The translations under genes were made by a program, and so were the position numbers. 64,000 nucleotides of DNA. It comes from Flectonema sp. DT1601 (lineage: Eukaryota > Euglenozoa > Diplonemea > Diplonemida > Diplonemidae). Positions 19,886 to 31,800 of this stretch are shown one piece after another (position 1 is the stretch's first letter; each line of letters begins with the position of its first letter). The notes beneath the pieces were generated by a model. That model was given only the letters and a program-made list of their open reading frames with translations. It ran no database searches and was not told the DNA's origin. Where the stretch lies: assembly GCA_964019425.1 (NCBI GenBank), contig OZ025816.1, positions 1 to 64,000 of the forward strand, in the 5' to 3' direction.

Positions 19886-22424
19886 AGTTTCGAATAAACT
19901 GTAAAAATAGCCATCAAACAGAAATCAACTCAATTATAAACAACTGAGGGACTCGATACTTATAATCTACGGCTGACCTGAAATAAAAAGAAAAAAACAA
20001 CAATTTAATAACATCTCACATTACAAGGTATGACAATTGGAGGGAGGAAGAAACTCTAATACCTGGACGGCAAGAGTTTCTTTAAAGGAAAGCGAATCGC
20101 TCAAATGATAACAAATAATTAATAACTTTATCGTTTCTCAGATAGATGTCATTTGACAAACAACTGAGTTGGAATACAAGTTCCTACGAAAATAAATAAT
20201 AACATTAGAAATTCCACATAAGCTCGACAACACAGGATGCAACACGACGTTTTCAGAAATGCCAGCTCCCTTACTTGCGGATGGACATCAAATCCAAAAG
20301 GGACTTTGAGTGGGTTGGTGTTCTTTCAACTCTTTCCACCAGAGCTCTGTTGGTTGCTCCGTGGATTCCGTAAGGTCTTTCTTGTAATTCTTTCTTTTGT
20401 TACTAAACAAGGAAAAAGAAAAGGAAGAGACACCCGATGATGATGAACTAGACGACCCACCCTCCGGGGTGTTTGCAGTAGAAGACGGAATAAATTCCGT
20501 CCGAATAAATTCAAAACTCGCTTGCAAACAGTTAGAAAGGAGGAGGAGGGGAGAGAGAAAAACAAGGCTAAAAATCAATCGCCACGAAAGGGATCAACCC
20601 AGGAAATCGCTTTGCAACCAACCAACCAACTAAGACAACCATCACTCACTCACTCGCCAACATTCCCAACACATTCTTCTAGAACAAGAACATGAAAACG
20701 AGAGTATTAAATGATCAGGTTTCCGACTGAAAAATAACGAGCAGCGCAGAAGACCAAAATGCATGAAATACAAAACAGTTTCTTAAAGAAGAAAGCAACA
20801 ATGGTATGTTAAAAGTGCCTGGAAAAAAATGAGTACTCAGCTTTTAAGAAAAAAAGGGTTTGTATCAAAATAAAATCATAAAATTTGTAACCGCACGTTC
20901 CAAACCCGAAAGCAAAACTCCAGATAGACACCACACCACACTACACGCACAACACATTTCCACCATTCCCTCCGAAAACAGCACTCAAACCGATGGCGAG
21001 CAAGAAGTCTTTTTTCACCAAAGGTTCAGCGTTGTCGTCGTAGAAGGGAAGAATAGATGTCATTCTCTCCATCGATCTCGAACAACAATTCGAAACCACG
21101 ATAGCTCAGGAAGGGACCTCACGGCAATCAGGTGGTTGCTTGATGAAAAGCTGATTGAGAGAATTTCTCAACAGATCCAAAATCTGATCACACACGCCTC
21201 CGTGGGGAACACACCGAACAGAAGAGGGCTTTCTGCTGCTGCAGCGCACCCAAGGGGATGTCCGCGGAGACGGCGTGGCTTTTCATTGTGAATAGAATAT
21301 ACTAGGGGGGAAAGAAAAAGGACAAGAGAAAGACAAGGGTAAAAAAAAAGTGGGAGAAAAGGGGAAAAGGAATGATAAAAGAGAAAGGTAGACGCTTCTT
21401 CATCGCTTCCTCCTCGAAAAAAAAGAAGTGATGCCAAGCTGAACACAGTGCTTGCCGGGCAGGGCAATTACAGGTTTCAACCATTCGCGTCACAACAACA
21501 ACATTTTTTTATATTTTTCACTGGTCACGAGGAAGAAACAACGAGCGTGGAGAGGGAGATTGTCAGTTGGTGTGGTGGGAACCAAAAAAAAACAATTTTA
21601 CGAGGCAGCGAGGATTAACCATCTCAAAAAACGGTCATCCGTTTTCGATATGGGAAATCAGTGTTTATGAGATCGGTTCGTTTCCTTTTTATTTCTTTTC
21701 TAAAATTAAACTTCTCCGCAAAACACAACTTCTCAAGGTGTGACTTAACCGCGATACAATCGGTTTCAATTTCTTATTATATCAACTTGGAAAAAAGGCC
21801 AAAATCTAGCAAAACAACAACAACTAAAATAAAAAAGGGCCGTTGATTTCAAATCATTTTTCAAGCGACAAGGAGAAGGAACAGCTGACCGCGGACAGCT
21901 GCTCCCCAGAGCGCAGAAACACTGCGGTCGTCATCCCAAGCAACAGCGTGCATGTACACGTCAAAAAACAGAATGCGTGTGCAGAAAGATACTTCACTGC
22001 CAAGTTTGCTTGGTTGGTTGGTTAGTTGTTTATTTGTGTGCTTCGCTTGGACCACTACGTATCTACTAATATATAGTAGGGTAAGAAAGTTTCCCCGCCT
22101 CGTTCGAGGAGAGGGCACAAAGACTTGGCGCATTTGTCTCCGTGAAGAAGGAAGGCATCCCACGGAATCGTTGGTTTGTATTGAGCCAACTTGATTAATT
22201 TTTTTTTTTCTTTGAGTTTTTTTTTGAGTTTTTGCAGTCTCTCTTCTGCACAAAAAGGGACGAGAAAAAAAGAGTCAGGGGTCACAAGTCAATTTTGAAG
22301 CAAAATAAAGAATGCTTTGGGCGGTTCTATAAGACGCAAGATAGAGGGGGAGGGAGGAAGAGAGAGAAAACTCGTGATACATGAATAAAAGACAAAATCA
22401 CGAAACCAACAACACGAAACCACC
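19886..22424. other. Spacer upstream of PARP-like gene; holds RNA element D
   Basis: There is no supported protein gene in this 2.5-kb stretch. Open frames on both strands, including a 143-codon plus-strand frame at 20,860-21,291, have no recognisable domain and unconvincing composition. The stretch contains the candidate structured RNA at 21,741-21,934, listed separately. Confidence 0.5.
21741..21934 (+). ncRNA. Candidate structured RNA, copy D (3' of lectin 1)
   Basis: The compact form of the family, 194 nt. The ends pair: GTGAC (21741-21745) with GTCAT (21930-21934), then ACCGC (21749-21753) with GCGGT (21924-21928). Conserved blocks in order: GTGACTTAACC; CTTATTATATCA; AAGGAGAAGGAACA at about 21869-21882; CCCCAGAGCG. 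Between blocks two and three, CTTG-AAAAA (from 21786) pairs with TTTTTCAAG (21857-21865). Between blocks three and four, AGCTG (21883-21887) pairs with CAGCT (21896-21900). The G-T pair at the outer end is a wobble only if the plus strand is the RNA. This copy has no T-run just downstream. It lies 490 bp beyond the lectin 1 stop. Family identity and function are unknown to me. Confidence 0.5.
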
Positions 22425-24095
22425 TCAAATGGTTGGTCCGAATCTGATCGGGTTCGAAGCACAAATGGCACACGAGTTTCCATTTCCACCCTGCTGTGGG
22501 CCCGAGTTCTTGTACTTCAGGCACCACTTTTCCACACATGCACCATTCTTCCAGCTGCATCCCGAGGTCGCATCACACTCAGTGGCATCGTTCGCATTCT
22601 GGCACGGCATGATCTGTGAAACTCCGAACACCACGAATTTCGAAAGGTCCGAGGTCAAGAAAGGAAGGTCGATCTCCTCACCCGAAGCGATTCTTCTTCT
22701 GAACGCAACCATCGAGTGCTCGAACCCGTCGTTGTTCTCCACGAACCTCGGTGCGCACGAACCCGCCTGCCATCCGTCCGACAACAACGAAGCAGGGAGA
22801 CCTCCGTTCTCGTTCTTGCAAGGTGGACACAGGTAGTGGGTCACGTAGATGTCACAAGGCTTGTCGTCACATGAGAACGGACACTTCATTCTAATCGCTG
22901 ATCCAGACACGAGGGTGTCAACTGAGAACGCCTGCACAACCTGTCCGTTCGTTTCAGTCAGGTACTTCGGAAGCTTCGCGAGAATCGCGTTCGTCCAAGC
23001 AGGCATCCCGACAGACACATCCGTCCCGTCAAAGTCCATCGTGAATCCGTTCGGCTTGATGATCGACCCAGTCATAGGTGCGCTCGGTGGGCAAGTGTCG
23101 TGGAGAACAACTGCTTGCGACAACTGATTGTTCGGCATGCATGCTTGCGAAATATCTCCCCACTCGCACATGTATCCCTCGATGCTGTGTTTCAGTGGGA
23201 GGTCGCTCCAAACTCCGTCGGCGTAGAAGTTCGCATAGTCCTCACCAGCGGTGTTGCAAAGACCTGGACAAGTGCCTCTGAATTCGTTAGGCTCCGTTGA
23301 CTTGAAGTTGTTGTACATTCCCGGCTCAGCAATCAAACCAGCTCTGTCCGACCTCTGTCTTCCGATGAGAGTTCCAAGTCCACCGCAAATCGCCGAGTCG
23401 CAAGGCTGAAAAGTTGGCTGCAACACCCCCAACGGGCACGCAGTTCTCTCGAACCCGTCCACAGAGAGGTCGTATGGAGGACATCCTTCCGGTCCCACCA
23501 CCCACCTCCACTCACGCTCCACACCGGCATCCGAAGCCCCCATCCAACCTCCTCCGGTCAGCTTCGACTCCGCGATGTTCTGTTCATCCTGGCTCGTGAT
23601 CGTCATCAGGTATCCCGGCAGTCCCAAGATGTCGTTGTCCCTGTTGGAACAAGAAATCTGTGCCTCCTGCCAGCTCATCCATCCACTAAAAAATCTGTAG
23701 AAGTGGTGGTTCTTTCTCGAAAACAAACCGTGCCCGTAGTTCAGCACCATCAACCTCCCTCCAGCTCCGGCAGGTGTGAACACCACCGAAGCCAGGGCCG
23801 CTGCGTAGTCGTTCAGGGTCTGTGCTCCCGAAAGCTGCATCTTGTCCCATCTGAAGTCGCTGGTGATCCCGAGACTCGAGCACTTAGTGCAGCTCAGAAC
23901 ATCACCGCTGTGGAATCCTTCCTCGATGTGAACCGCAGCTCCCTTGATCACCGTGTTGCAATCACAGCTTCCCGTGAAATGATCGTTCACGCAATTCTGG
24001 TTCGGGAACGGCTTCATCGTCTCACCGACTTTGATCACCGCGTCCCCCAAGGCTGACGCAGCCATCAGTAGTATTCCGCTTACCGCAGTCTTCAT
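22425..24095 (-). CDS. Secreted C-type lectin 1 (EPN type), divergent copy
   Basis: 556 residues, the leftmost member of the array. Layout shared by the family: signal peptide about 1-17 (cleavage expected after ALG); a beta-sandwich of cadherin/CSPG-repeat appearance at about 25-118, ending SVVFTPAG; a C-type lectin domain at about 125-314 from HHFY to YMCEWGD, with a Cys-bearing insert near 202-258; then a Cys-rich region with a CPPCKNENGG motif and a PSI-like ending (C-x-SGCSWKNGAC). EPN is present, so Ca2+-dependent binding of mannose-type sugars is expected. The partner motif reads WSD where other copies have WND. This copy also differs in its N-terminal domain (SDFRWDKM, TLNDYAAALA), around EPN (STEPNEFRGTC) and in a longer C-terminus ending NPIRFGPTI. 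The 5' flank lacks the promoter box shared by loci 3-12. An acceptor-like CTCTCATTCAG ends at 24,121. Confidence 0.92.
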   Translation of the reverse strand: MKTAVSGILLMAASALGDAVIKVGETMKPFPNQNCVNDHFTGSCDCNTVIKGAAVHIEEGFHSGDVLSCTKCSSLGITSDFRWDKMQLSGAQTLNDYAAALASVVFTPAGAGGRLMVLNYGHGLFSRKNHHFYRFFSGWMSWQEAQISCSNRDNDILGLPGYLMTITSQDEQNIAESKLTGGGWMGASDAGVEREWRWVVGPEGCPPYDLSVDGFERTACPLGVLQPTFQPCDSAICGGLGTLIGRQRSDRAGLIAEPGMYNNFKSTEPNEFRGTCPGLCNTAGEDYANFYADGVWSDLPLKHSIEGYMCEWGDISQACMPNNQLSQAVVLHDTCPPSAPMTGSIIKPNGFTMDFDGTDVSVGMPAWTNAILAKLPKYLTETNGQVVQAFSVDTLVSGSAIRMKCPFSCDDKPCDIYVTHYLCPPCKNENGGLPASLLSDGWQAGSCAPRFVENNDGFEHSMVAFRRRIASGEEIDLPFLTSDLSKFVVFGVSQIMPCQNANDATECDATSGCSWKNGACVEKWCLKYKNSGPQQGGNGNSCAICASNPIRFGPTI

Positions 24096-27000
24096 TATTG
24101 TGATGTTTTTGTGTTGAAAACTGAATGAGAGAATGTTGCATTGAACAAGATTGATATTGTAGTTTAGGTAATTGTTTTATGAGAAGTTAAAGACGTCTTC
24201 ATTAGTAAAGTTGTTTCGAACGTTTCTGGTAGTCCAGTAGAGAATCGCATGTTATTTTCGTGTTTAAGAATTATGAATAAGTTGAGATTTTGATAAACAA
24301 AAAAACCACAAATACAGTAAGAGGAATGAGGTGTTGGAATACTCGAAAAAATGAAAGAGTTTGATAAAAACAAGCGGTTCGAACTTGGAACGTGTGATTA
24401 GTGGAACTGACAACTACTTTATGAAGTTAAGATTTCCTGCCCTTGTTGTCGGAGTACTATAAAAATTAAAACATCTCTTTAAAATCCATCAAAACATAAT
24501 CGCAAAAGAAAATAATATGGAAACCACATTACTATTTCTTAGGAATACCAAAATTAGCGAAAGTCAACAAACTAAAAGATCACAAGAGATGTGTTTTTAA
24601 TTGTCACAAAAATACAACACAAAAAGTTTTTTTTTAAAAAAATGAACCAAAAAAAAAAGGGTCGAATGATGAAAACGGCAAAAAGCCTTGTGAATGAAGA
24701 ATGCAACTATGAAGCAATATCCAGAAAGAAACATCGAGTGTTGACGATGGCTATATCTTTTCTGTTACATTTAATAAATGTGAATGGGTTTGAAGCTGCA
24801 GTTTACGAACACACGTCTGCCGATAGGTAACTAAAAAAACAAAACATTTAAATTGAGAGGAAGGAAGTTTTTTTTGATCTGACTTTGAGAAAGATCACGT
24901 CATTCGCATGAGACCAGCATAATAATTAGCAAATAACTTCTTGAAGTTTTTTTTTTTTTAAATTTTAAAAAAAAAAAAAACCAAATAAAAACAAGAAATT
25001 TATTTTTTTTTGAGATAGCCATACAAATAAGTAACGCGCTAAAGGCGAAGGATGGAATGAAAGCAAAAAAAAAAATTAAAAAAAAAATTATAAAAAAAAA
25101 ACTGTAATCAAATTGTGAAAAAAGTGATTCACAATAACGATGACATCGATGTATGTAAAACAAGCAAAACAAATGTTTAATTCTTATCGCTTCTCATGTA
25201 TCACAACTCCAAGGCTTTCATGAGAACTGTCTTTTCACACAAAACAAAGCTCAATTTGAGTTACAAGAAAATTCAGTTTCCCCCGAACATTGTTAAGTGC
25301 GAAATGACATTAGTGCTCATTGAAAGATAATTCAGAGCCATGATTAAGATGAGATTAGGTTTGGTTGGGTAGATGTCTGAAACTGTTACTGAAATCAGTC
25401 AACTCAGGTAAAAGGAAACTCAAACAACAATATTGTGATTTTGTTTCCTCCAACACTCCTTTTTCAGTTATTAAGTAACAATGCTATCGAAAGTAGTTTT
25501 GATTGATTGAAGTGTTTCTTTGGTATTCTGTTTAAGTTGAGAACACCTATCAAACACCTTTTGTTGCCAAACCCTGCTATTGAACAGTATCACTTTTTGA
25601 ATACAAACAAATGGGATTTGGACTGGGAACGAATCGGGGGATTGGGAAATGATTGAGAAGAATAGGAAAAACTCCGTTATTACCCTGTGTTTTCAGGTCA
25701 CAGTTGGTGAATTTAAACGGTTGAGAGTTAGATGTTAAGTCAAACACGAAGTTGTTTTGTATCTACCGGTTGCTGTAATAACTTCCCGCGTGGATCAGGT
25801 CCCATTAGGTTATTTTTTTTTTGCATTTTTGTTTTTGTTTTTTCAATTTCGTGTTTTTTTTTTTTTTTTTTTTGTTGTTTCCTACTTCCTAAAAAAAAAT
25901 TCTTTCCGGTGGGTAGGGCGAGAAGCTATCCAAGCCAAGCCAAGCCAAACGCTACTTTGGTAGTTTCGGTAAGTCATTTTCGGTACAATTTACCTTCAGA
26001 CGTTGCAATATGAATTTAGTTATCTTGTTTCCAATTGAAAACAAAATTAAAATTGACAACACCAACTGCTGTACCTTACCTTGGTTAGAAGTACTCTTAA
26101 CAAATAGAGCCGAAAAACAATTCCAATAAAGGAAGCGACTGCTGAACAAGTATTACAAAACACAAAACACAAAAAAAAAAAAAAAAATTGAATTGAAATG
26201 TTTTTTTCTTTTCGCTTTTCTTTTCTTTTTCACACAATAAATCGTGCATGAGGCTAGTTCAGGGGATTTGATGAATATAAACACCTCGCCGTTTAACACC
26301 AACAGAGTAGTATGTCAAATGTTAAATGGTTCTTTTTATTGTTTTTTTTTTTTTGTTCTACCTCATTGCAACTATTAAAGCAATCGACCAACTAACAGGT
26401 CAACATTAGTTTGGGATCAATTATAGTTTTCTTTCAAAAAAAAACAGATTTTTTTTCTTTCTTTTTCTTTCTTTTTTTTTTTTTTTTGCTTTAAAATGCA
26501 AATTTTCATTTATTATCATTACTTTTTTTTTTTTTTTTTTGATTGATTTTCGCAACATAGCAACGTGACTTAACCTTTTTAAGGTGTAAATCTCTTATTA
26601 TATCAAACAAAGAAGGGTTTTCCTACAAAAAGAAAACAAAGGAAGCTTACCTTCCATGCGATAAGGAGAAGGAACAAATGCCGAGAGTATATTCACAAAC
26701 ACAACTAATCCATTAAGATATTTGCGGCAAGGGCGAAAAATAGCTTCTACGAATTTAACATTTTGCAAGCAAAAAACTCCAAAAAACAAAGCTCCCCAGA
26801 GAGTACATCACCAAGGTCGTCACACCCGCGTGAAAAACACAGAATGGTTAATTTTTTTTTTTTTTTTTTTTTTTCAAAAGTCGGTGGGGGTTGAAACTAT
26901 TTGGAAGGGAATAACATAAACAGACACAGACTGCGTTTGATAACAGACTGAACTCACTCTACATGATTACAACAAGACATCATAACTCCATCATCCAAAT

Positions 27001-27163
27001 GAAAGGAGAAAGGATGCTAATCTTGTTGCAAATCTTCGCAAACCGGAGCGAGGGGGGATGTGTTTGGAAACGTTTAACAAATCTCAGTAATGCTTGGGGG
27101 CATTCCAGATAGGAAGGATTCAAAAATAAAACTAAATAAAATAAAAGAAAATTCGCAACCACA
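24096..27163. other. Spacer between lectins 1 and 2; holds RNA element C
   Basis: 3 kb of AT-rich DNA with many homopolymer runs (for example T-tracts near 25,850-25,875 and 26,470-26,545). No supported protein gene. It contains the candidate RNA at 26,565-26,823. A short (CCAAG)3 repeat lies near 25,928-25,947. Confidence 0.5.
26565..26823 (+). ncRNA. Candidate structured RNA, copy C (3' of lectin 2)
   Basis: 259 nt. The terminal helix is GTGAC (26565-26569) with GTCAC (26819-26823), extended by ACCTT (26573-26577) with AAGGT (26813-26817). Copy D has ACCGC with GCGGT at the same place, so both sides changed together. Blocks present: GTGACTTAACC, AATCTCTTATTATATCA, GATAAGGAGAAGGAACA and CCCCAGAG. 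The hairpin between blocks two and three is GAAGG (26612-26616) with CCTTC (26650-26654), plus an inner TTCC with GGAA. A TAATTTTT run follows about 25 nt after the element, which would suit a pol III-type end on the plus strand. It lies 340 bp beyond the lectin 2 stop. Confidence 0.55.
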
Positions 27164-28816
27164 TCACATGGTTGGGTCAGCAGCACAAATAGTGCACGAG
27201 TTTCCGTTTCCATTTTGAGGACCCGCATTCTTCGGGCACCAGTCCTCCGCACATGCACCGTTCTTCCAGCTGCATCCCGAGGTCGCCCCACACTCAGTGG
27301 CATCGTTCGCATTCTGGCACGGCATAATCTGTGAAACTCCGAACACCACGAATTTCGAAAGGTCCGAGGTCAAGAAAGGAAGGTCGATCTCCTCACCCGA
27401 AGCGATTCTTCTTCTGAACGCAACCATCGAGTGCTCGAACCCGTCGTTGTTCTCCATGAATTTCGGTGCGCACGAACCCGCCTGCCATCCGTCCGACAAC
27501 AACGAAGAAGGGAGACCTCCGTTCTCGTTCTTGCAAGGTGGACACAGGTAGTGGGTCACGTAGATGTCACAAGGCTTGTCGTCACATGAGAACGGACACT
27601 TCATTCTAATCGCTGATCCAGACACGAGGGTGTCAACTGAGAACGCCTGCACAACCTGTCCGTTCGTTTCAGTCAGGTACTTCGGAAGCTTTGTCAGCAT
27701 CGCGTTCGTCCAGGCAGGCATACCAACAGTCACGTCGTTTCCGTCCAAAGCCTCAGTGAATCCGTTCGGCTTGATGATCGAACCAGTCACAGGTGCGCTC
27801 GGTGGGCAAGTGTCGTGGAGAACAACTGCCTGAGAGATGTATCCGTTAGGCATGCAAGCCTCAGCAATGTCTCCCCACTCGCACATGTATCCCTCGATGT
27901 TGTGTTCCAGTGGGTAGTCGTTCCAAACTCCGTCAGAATAGAAGTGAGCGTAGTCCTCTCCAGCGGTGGTGCAAAGACCAGGACAAGGGCTTCTGTACTC
28001 GTTAGGCTCGTTTGACTTGAAGTTGTTGTACATTCCCGGCTCAGCAATCAAACCAGGTCTGTCTGACCTTTGTCTTCCGAACAGTTTTCCAAGTCCACCG
28101 CAAATCGCCGAGTCGCAAGGCTGAAAAGTTGGCTGCAACACCCCCATCGGGCACGCAGTTCTCTCGAACCCGTCCACAGAGAGGTCGTATGGAGGACATC
28201 CTTCCGGTCCCACCACCCACCTCCACTCACGCTCCACACCGGCATCCGAAGCCCCCATCCAACCTCTTCCGGTCAGCTTCGACTCCGCGATGTTCTGCTC
28301 CTCCTGGCTCGTGATCGTCATCAGGTATCCCGGCAGTCCCAAGATGTCGTTGTCCCTGTTGGAACAAGAAATCTGTGCCTCCTGCCAGCTCAGCTTTCCA
28401 CCGAAGTAGTTGTAGAAGTGGTGGTTCTTTCTCGAAAACAAACCGTGTCCGTAGTTCAGCACCATCAACCTCCCTCCAACACCAGCAGGTGTGAACACCA
28501 CCGATGACAAAGCAGTTGCGTATTGCTCAATAGTGTGTGCACCCGAAAGCTGCATCTTGTCCCCGCTGAAGTCACAAGTGATCCCGAGACTCGAGCACTT
28601 AGTGCAGCTCAGAACATCACCGCTGTGGAATCCTTCCTCGATGTGAACCGCAGCCCCTCTGATCACTGTGTCACAATCACAGCTTCCTGTGAAAGGAACG
28701 TTCGCACAATTTTGGTTCGGGAACGGCTTCATCGTCTCACCGACTTTGATCACCGCATCTCCTTTGACCAAGGCAGCCATCAGCATGGTACTCAAACCTA
28801 ATGTTTTAATTAACAT
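27164..28816 (-). CDS. Secreted C-type lectin 2, with a different signal peptide
   Basis: 550 residues. The mature protein is close to the gamma type (ANVPFTGSCDC, GITCDFSGDKM), but the leader is MLIKTLGLSTMLMAALVKG instead of the MKTAVSGILLMAASALG found in every other copy whose start is visible. Around the sugar site it reads NEPNEYRSPC and WNDYPLEH. It carries TEALDGNDV where most copies have TVDFDGNDV, a change shared only with lectin 3. I placed the start at 28,816: an upstream in-frame ATG at 28,867 lies before the probable acceptor TTCCTTCTTACAG (AG at 28,845-28,844) and would add a Lys run with no counterpart in the family. The 5' flank is unlike those of loci 3-12. Nothing is broken. 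Confidence 0.92.
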   Translation of the reverse strand: MLIKTLGLSTMLMAALVKGDAVIKVGETMKPFPNQNCANVPFTGSCDCDTVIRGAAVHIEEGFHSGDVLSCTKCSSLGITCDFSGDKMQLSGAHTIEQYATALSSVVFTPAGVGGRLMVLNYGHGLFSRKNHHFYNYFGGKLSWQEAQISCSNRDNDILGLPGYLMTITSQEEQNIAESKLTGRGWMGASDAGVEREWRWVVGPEGCPPYDLSVDGFERTACPMGVLQPTFQPCDSAICGGLGKLFGRQRSDRPGLIAEPGMYNNFKSNEPNEYRSPCPGLCTTAGEDYAHFYSDGVWNDYPLEHNIEGYMCEWGDIAEACMPNGYISQAVVLHDTCPPSAPVTGSIIKPNGFTEALDGNDVTVGMPAWTNAMLTKLPKYLTETNGQVVQAFSVDTLVSGSAIRMKCPFSCDDKPCDIYVTHYLCPPCKNENGGLPSSLLSDGWQAGSCAPKFMENNDGFEHSMVAFRRRIASGEEIDLPFLTSDLSKFVVFGVSQIMPCQNANDATECGATSGCSWKNGACAEDWCPKNAGPQNGNGNSCTICAADPTM

Positions 28817-31800
28817 TTTTTTTTTTTTTTTTTGTCGCAAGAACTGTAAGAAGGAACATTTAAACATTCAGAAAACTTCGAAGATAAACCTGCTGACATT
28901 TGTGTAAAGTACTGAATTGTGAAATATGACGTGAAGAAGGTTTTCGTTGGTGTCGAATTCTAGTAAAGGAGGAGGGGTTACCAGAGCGATCGAAAACGAT
29001 TTGTAGTTTAAAATATGTGATAACTCGATTACGGGAATAACGACACAGCAGGTTGACAAATGCAATAGAAATGTCCTCCAAACAGTGAAGACAGGTGACC
29101 GATGAGAAACTAAGCAATTACTAAATTTTCAACGGAAAATAGAGGTTTTGATGAAAATTTTCACGAAACAGCGTTTTGCAAAAAAAAATAAATTAATTCG
29201 AAACGCCATTTTCACGAAAATTTTGTGATTTTGTTTGACAAAAAAAAAAAAAAAGAAAAAAAGAAAGGAAAAGCCGCTGTTAGGGACCCCCCCACACCCC
29301 ACACAGCCGTGACTCTCAGTTGACGAGAACAGATGTCAGATAATGAAGTCGATTCTTATCAAAAGAGAGAAGGAGAACACTACTGGAAGTTAGAAGAATT
29401 TTAGAATACAAAAAGTAAACAAATAATTACAAGCAACTGGACAACACGACGGCACAAAGACTGCCGTCCATAAAGTAATTACACATCCGAAGTTGTCCAC
29501 TTCTCTTTCACAAATATCAGACTGAAGAAGGAACTGTTGTAAAAAGGTTTCGGAGTACTAAAAATATACAAAAAAAACAGGAGGTTACCCAACCGAGAAG
29601 ACAACAAGTCTACGGGTGGGAGGAGCGTAAGCTCGCAGAAAGCGTCGCTTGTTACAAAATAATTGCAAGGATTCCTCTCAGCTCCATCAGCTGATGTTTT
29701 GACGATAATATAAATGGTAGCTACGAGTTCCCTTTCTAACTTATGCAAGTCATTGTAAGAAGGTGGTTTGGGAACAAAACTCAACAATTGCTACCTTCGA
29801 AGCAAAAATAGAATTCATTTTTTCCAAATGAACAGTTCTGATAAAAAGGACTCCATTCGATCATACGAAGGAATTAAAGAAGTTGAAGTTCGTTACTTCG
29901 CTACTCATAAAATATTTCCTTTTGTATAATTTGGTTGACAAAACTTTTGTTCTTTCGTAGTCGTTTCTCTATTTTGTTCGAACAGTCATTCAAACGATTT
30001 TGATAATAAAAACACATCTGAGTTGAGTTCTTAATTTAGTAAACAATCGTATTAAAGTTGACTGATGAGTTGATTAGTGTTACTTGTCTTCAGTGGACTA
30101 GTTTCACGACGAACTTTAGGAGATAACTTCGAGGTAAGGAAAAGGTGAACAGTGTGATACTTAACGAAGGCCTTCAGAACTTAGTTACCCAAACTCTGAT
30201 GAACTTCTACGTTCACCCAAACCACCAGTTTTGATCGAGGAAAAGGGTGGGAAACAGAAAGAAAACACAACCTGGCACAGGCATAGCGAGGAAAGATAAG
30301 ATTTTTTTTTTCTCTTTTTTCTTTTTTTTTTTTTTTGACGAACCGGGATTTAGAGGGAAGAGAGTCATTTTGCTTACGAAGACGTGAAACATATTTCGGA
30401 CTTTCTAGTAAAGGAAAAAAAAATTTGGGGGGGAAAAAAAACAAAAAAAAGAAGCAAAAAAAAAACAAAAAAAAAAAAACGGGAAGGAAGAAGAAATAAG
30501 CAGAAATCCTTTCGGATATGTTTCTATTTTTTGTGAATCAAATCATTATTTTTGGTTATATTTATTTCTCTTTCGTTAGTTTTTTTTTTTTTTTTTTTTC
30601 CACTCCTTTCGAATAACATTAAAAATAATAATCACAAAAATGCAAAGGAGAGGAAGTAGGGAGAGAAGCTATGCCAAAGCGGAAAGTAGCCAAGAAGCAA
30701 CTGCCTAACTTTATGATACGGATATAAGACAAGGTGCTTAACTGCGATATTTCGCATTTTGATGTATTTTTAGCTCGGGTTTCACAAAACTTTGATAGCA
30801 CTCCAGGAGAACACCAGAACGTCTACTTCAAGAAAAAAAAGATAATTTTATTTCAAACCTTTTTGTGCGCACACATGACTCTCATCGTTAAAATTATTTA
30901 AAAAAAAATAAAAATAATCCTCTACTTCTTATATGATCTTTTTCGGATTTTTTTTTTTTTTTGGTCCGTTCGCTAACAAAAAAAAAAAAAAAAAAAAAAA
31001 ATTAAAAAAAAATTGTAAATATTGCAGCGCAGTCACAGTTGTTTCTTTCCACAGAGTCAAAGCAACGCAAAAGTACATTTTACGTTCCAATTGTGACAGG
31101 AATCGACTTCATAAAAAATCCACAACTAGAATGTAGATCATTTCAAGGTGTGAATTTGAAAAGTTATTTTTTTCTGATAACGGTCGCATTGCTAATATTG
31201 TATTTTGTTTGTTTGTATGTCAGAAAAAATCTGGGGAAACTATATTTTAAAAAAATAAAAAAAAAAATTCTTTTCCAAACGACGGCATACTTCAAGTTTT
31301 TTATTATTTATTCCTTTCATTTTCTCACAACATCTAATTGTTGTGACTTAACCACAACATGTTAATCTCTTATTATATCAGTGAGGGGTTTCTTTAACTT
31401 TAAAAAAAAAAATAACAATAAGATAACCCTCAAATGATAAGGAGAAGGAACAAATGCTACGATTCTCTTGATTGCGACATCAGACAAACACACTCAATTA
31501 AATTCAAATAATATCCGGGCTGCTTCGAGAGTGACCACGGAATAACATTAGTAACAATGGTACGTTATAAGAATGGGAATCAAGAATCAAAACAAAGTTC
31601 CCCAGAGCGTACAACACTAAGGTCGTCACAACAAAACATATTGCGTTCATAACTTAAAACACTTTTACATAATTTTTTTTTCTCGTAGTCAGTAATATAA
31701 TTGGGTAGGGACTTAGTCTTGTCTTTCAAATCAACCACCAGCGCCATCAATCAACAGGCGGGTTACTTCTGTTACTCATCACAACAATTTTACGAAGAAA

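Noticed and set aside
20860-21291. 143-codon plus-strand frame
   Set aside because: No domain, no homologue recognised, low-complexity composition and no acceptor-like start context.
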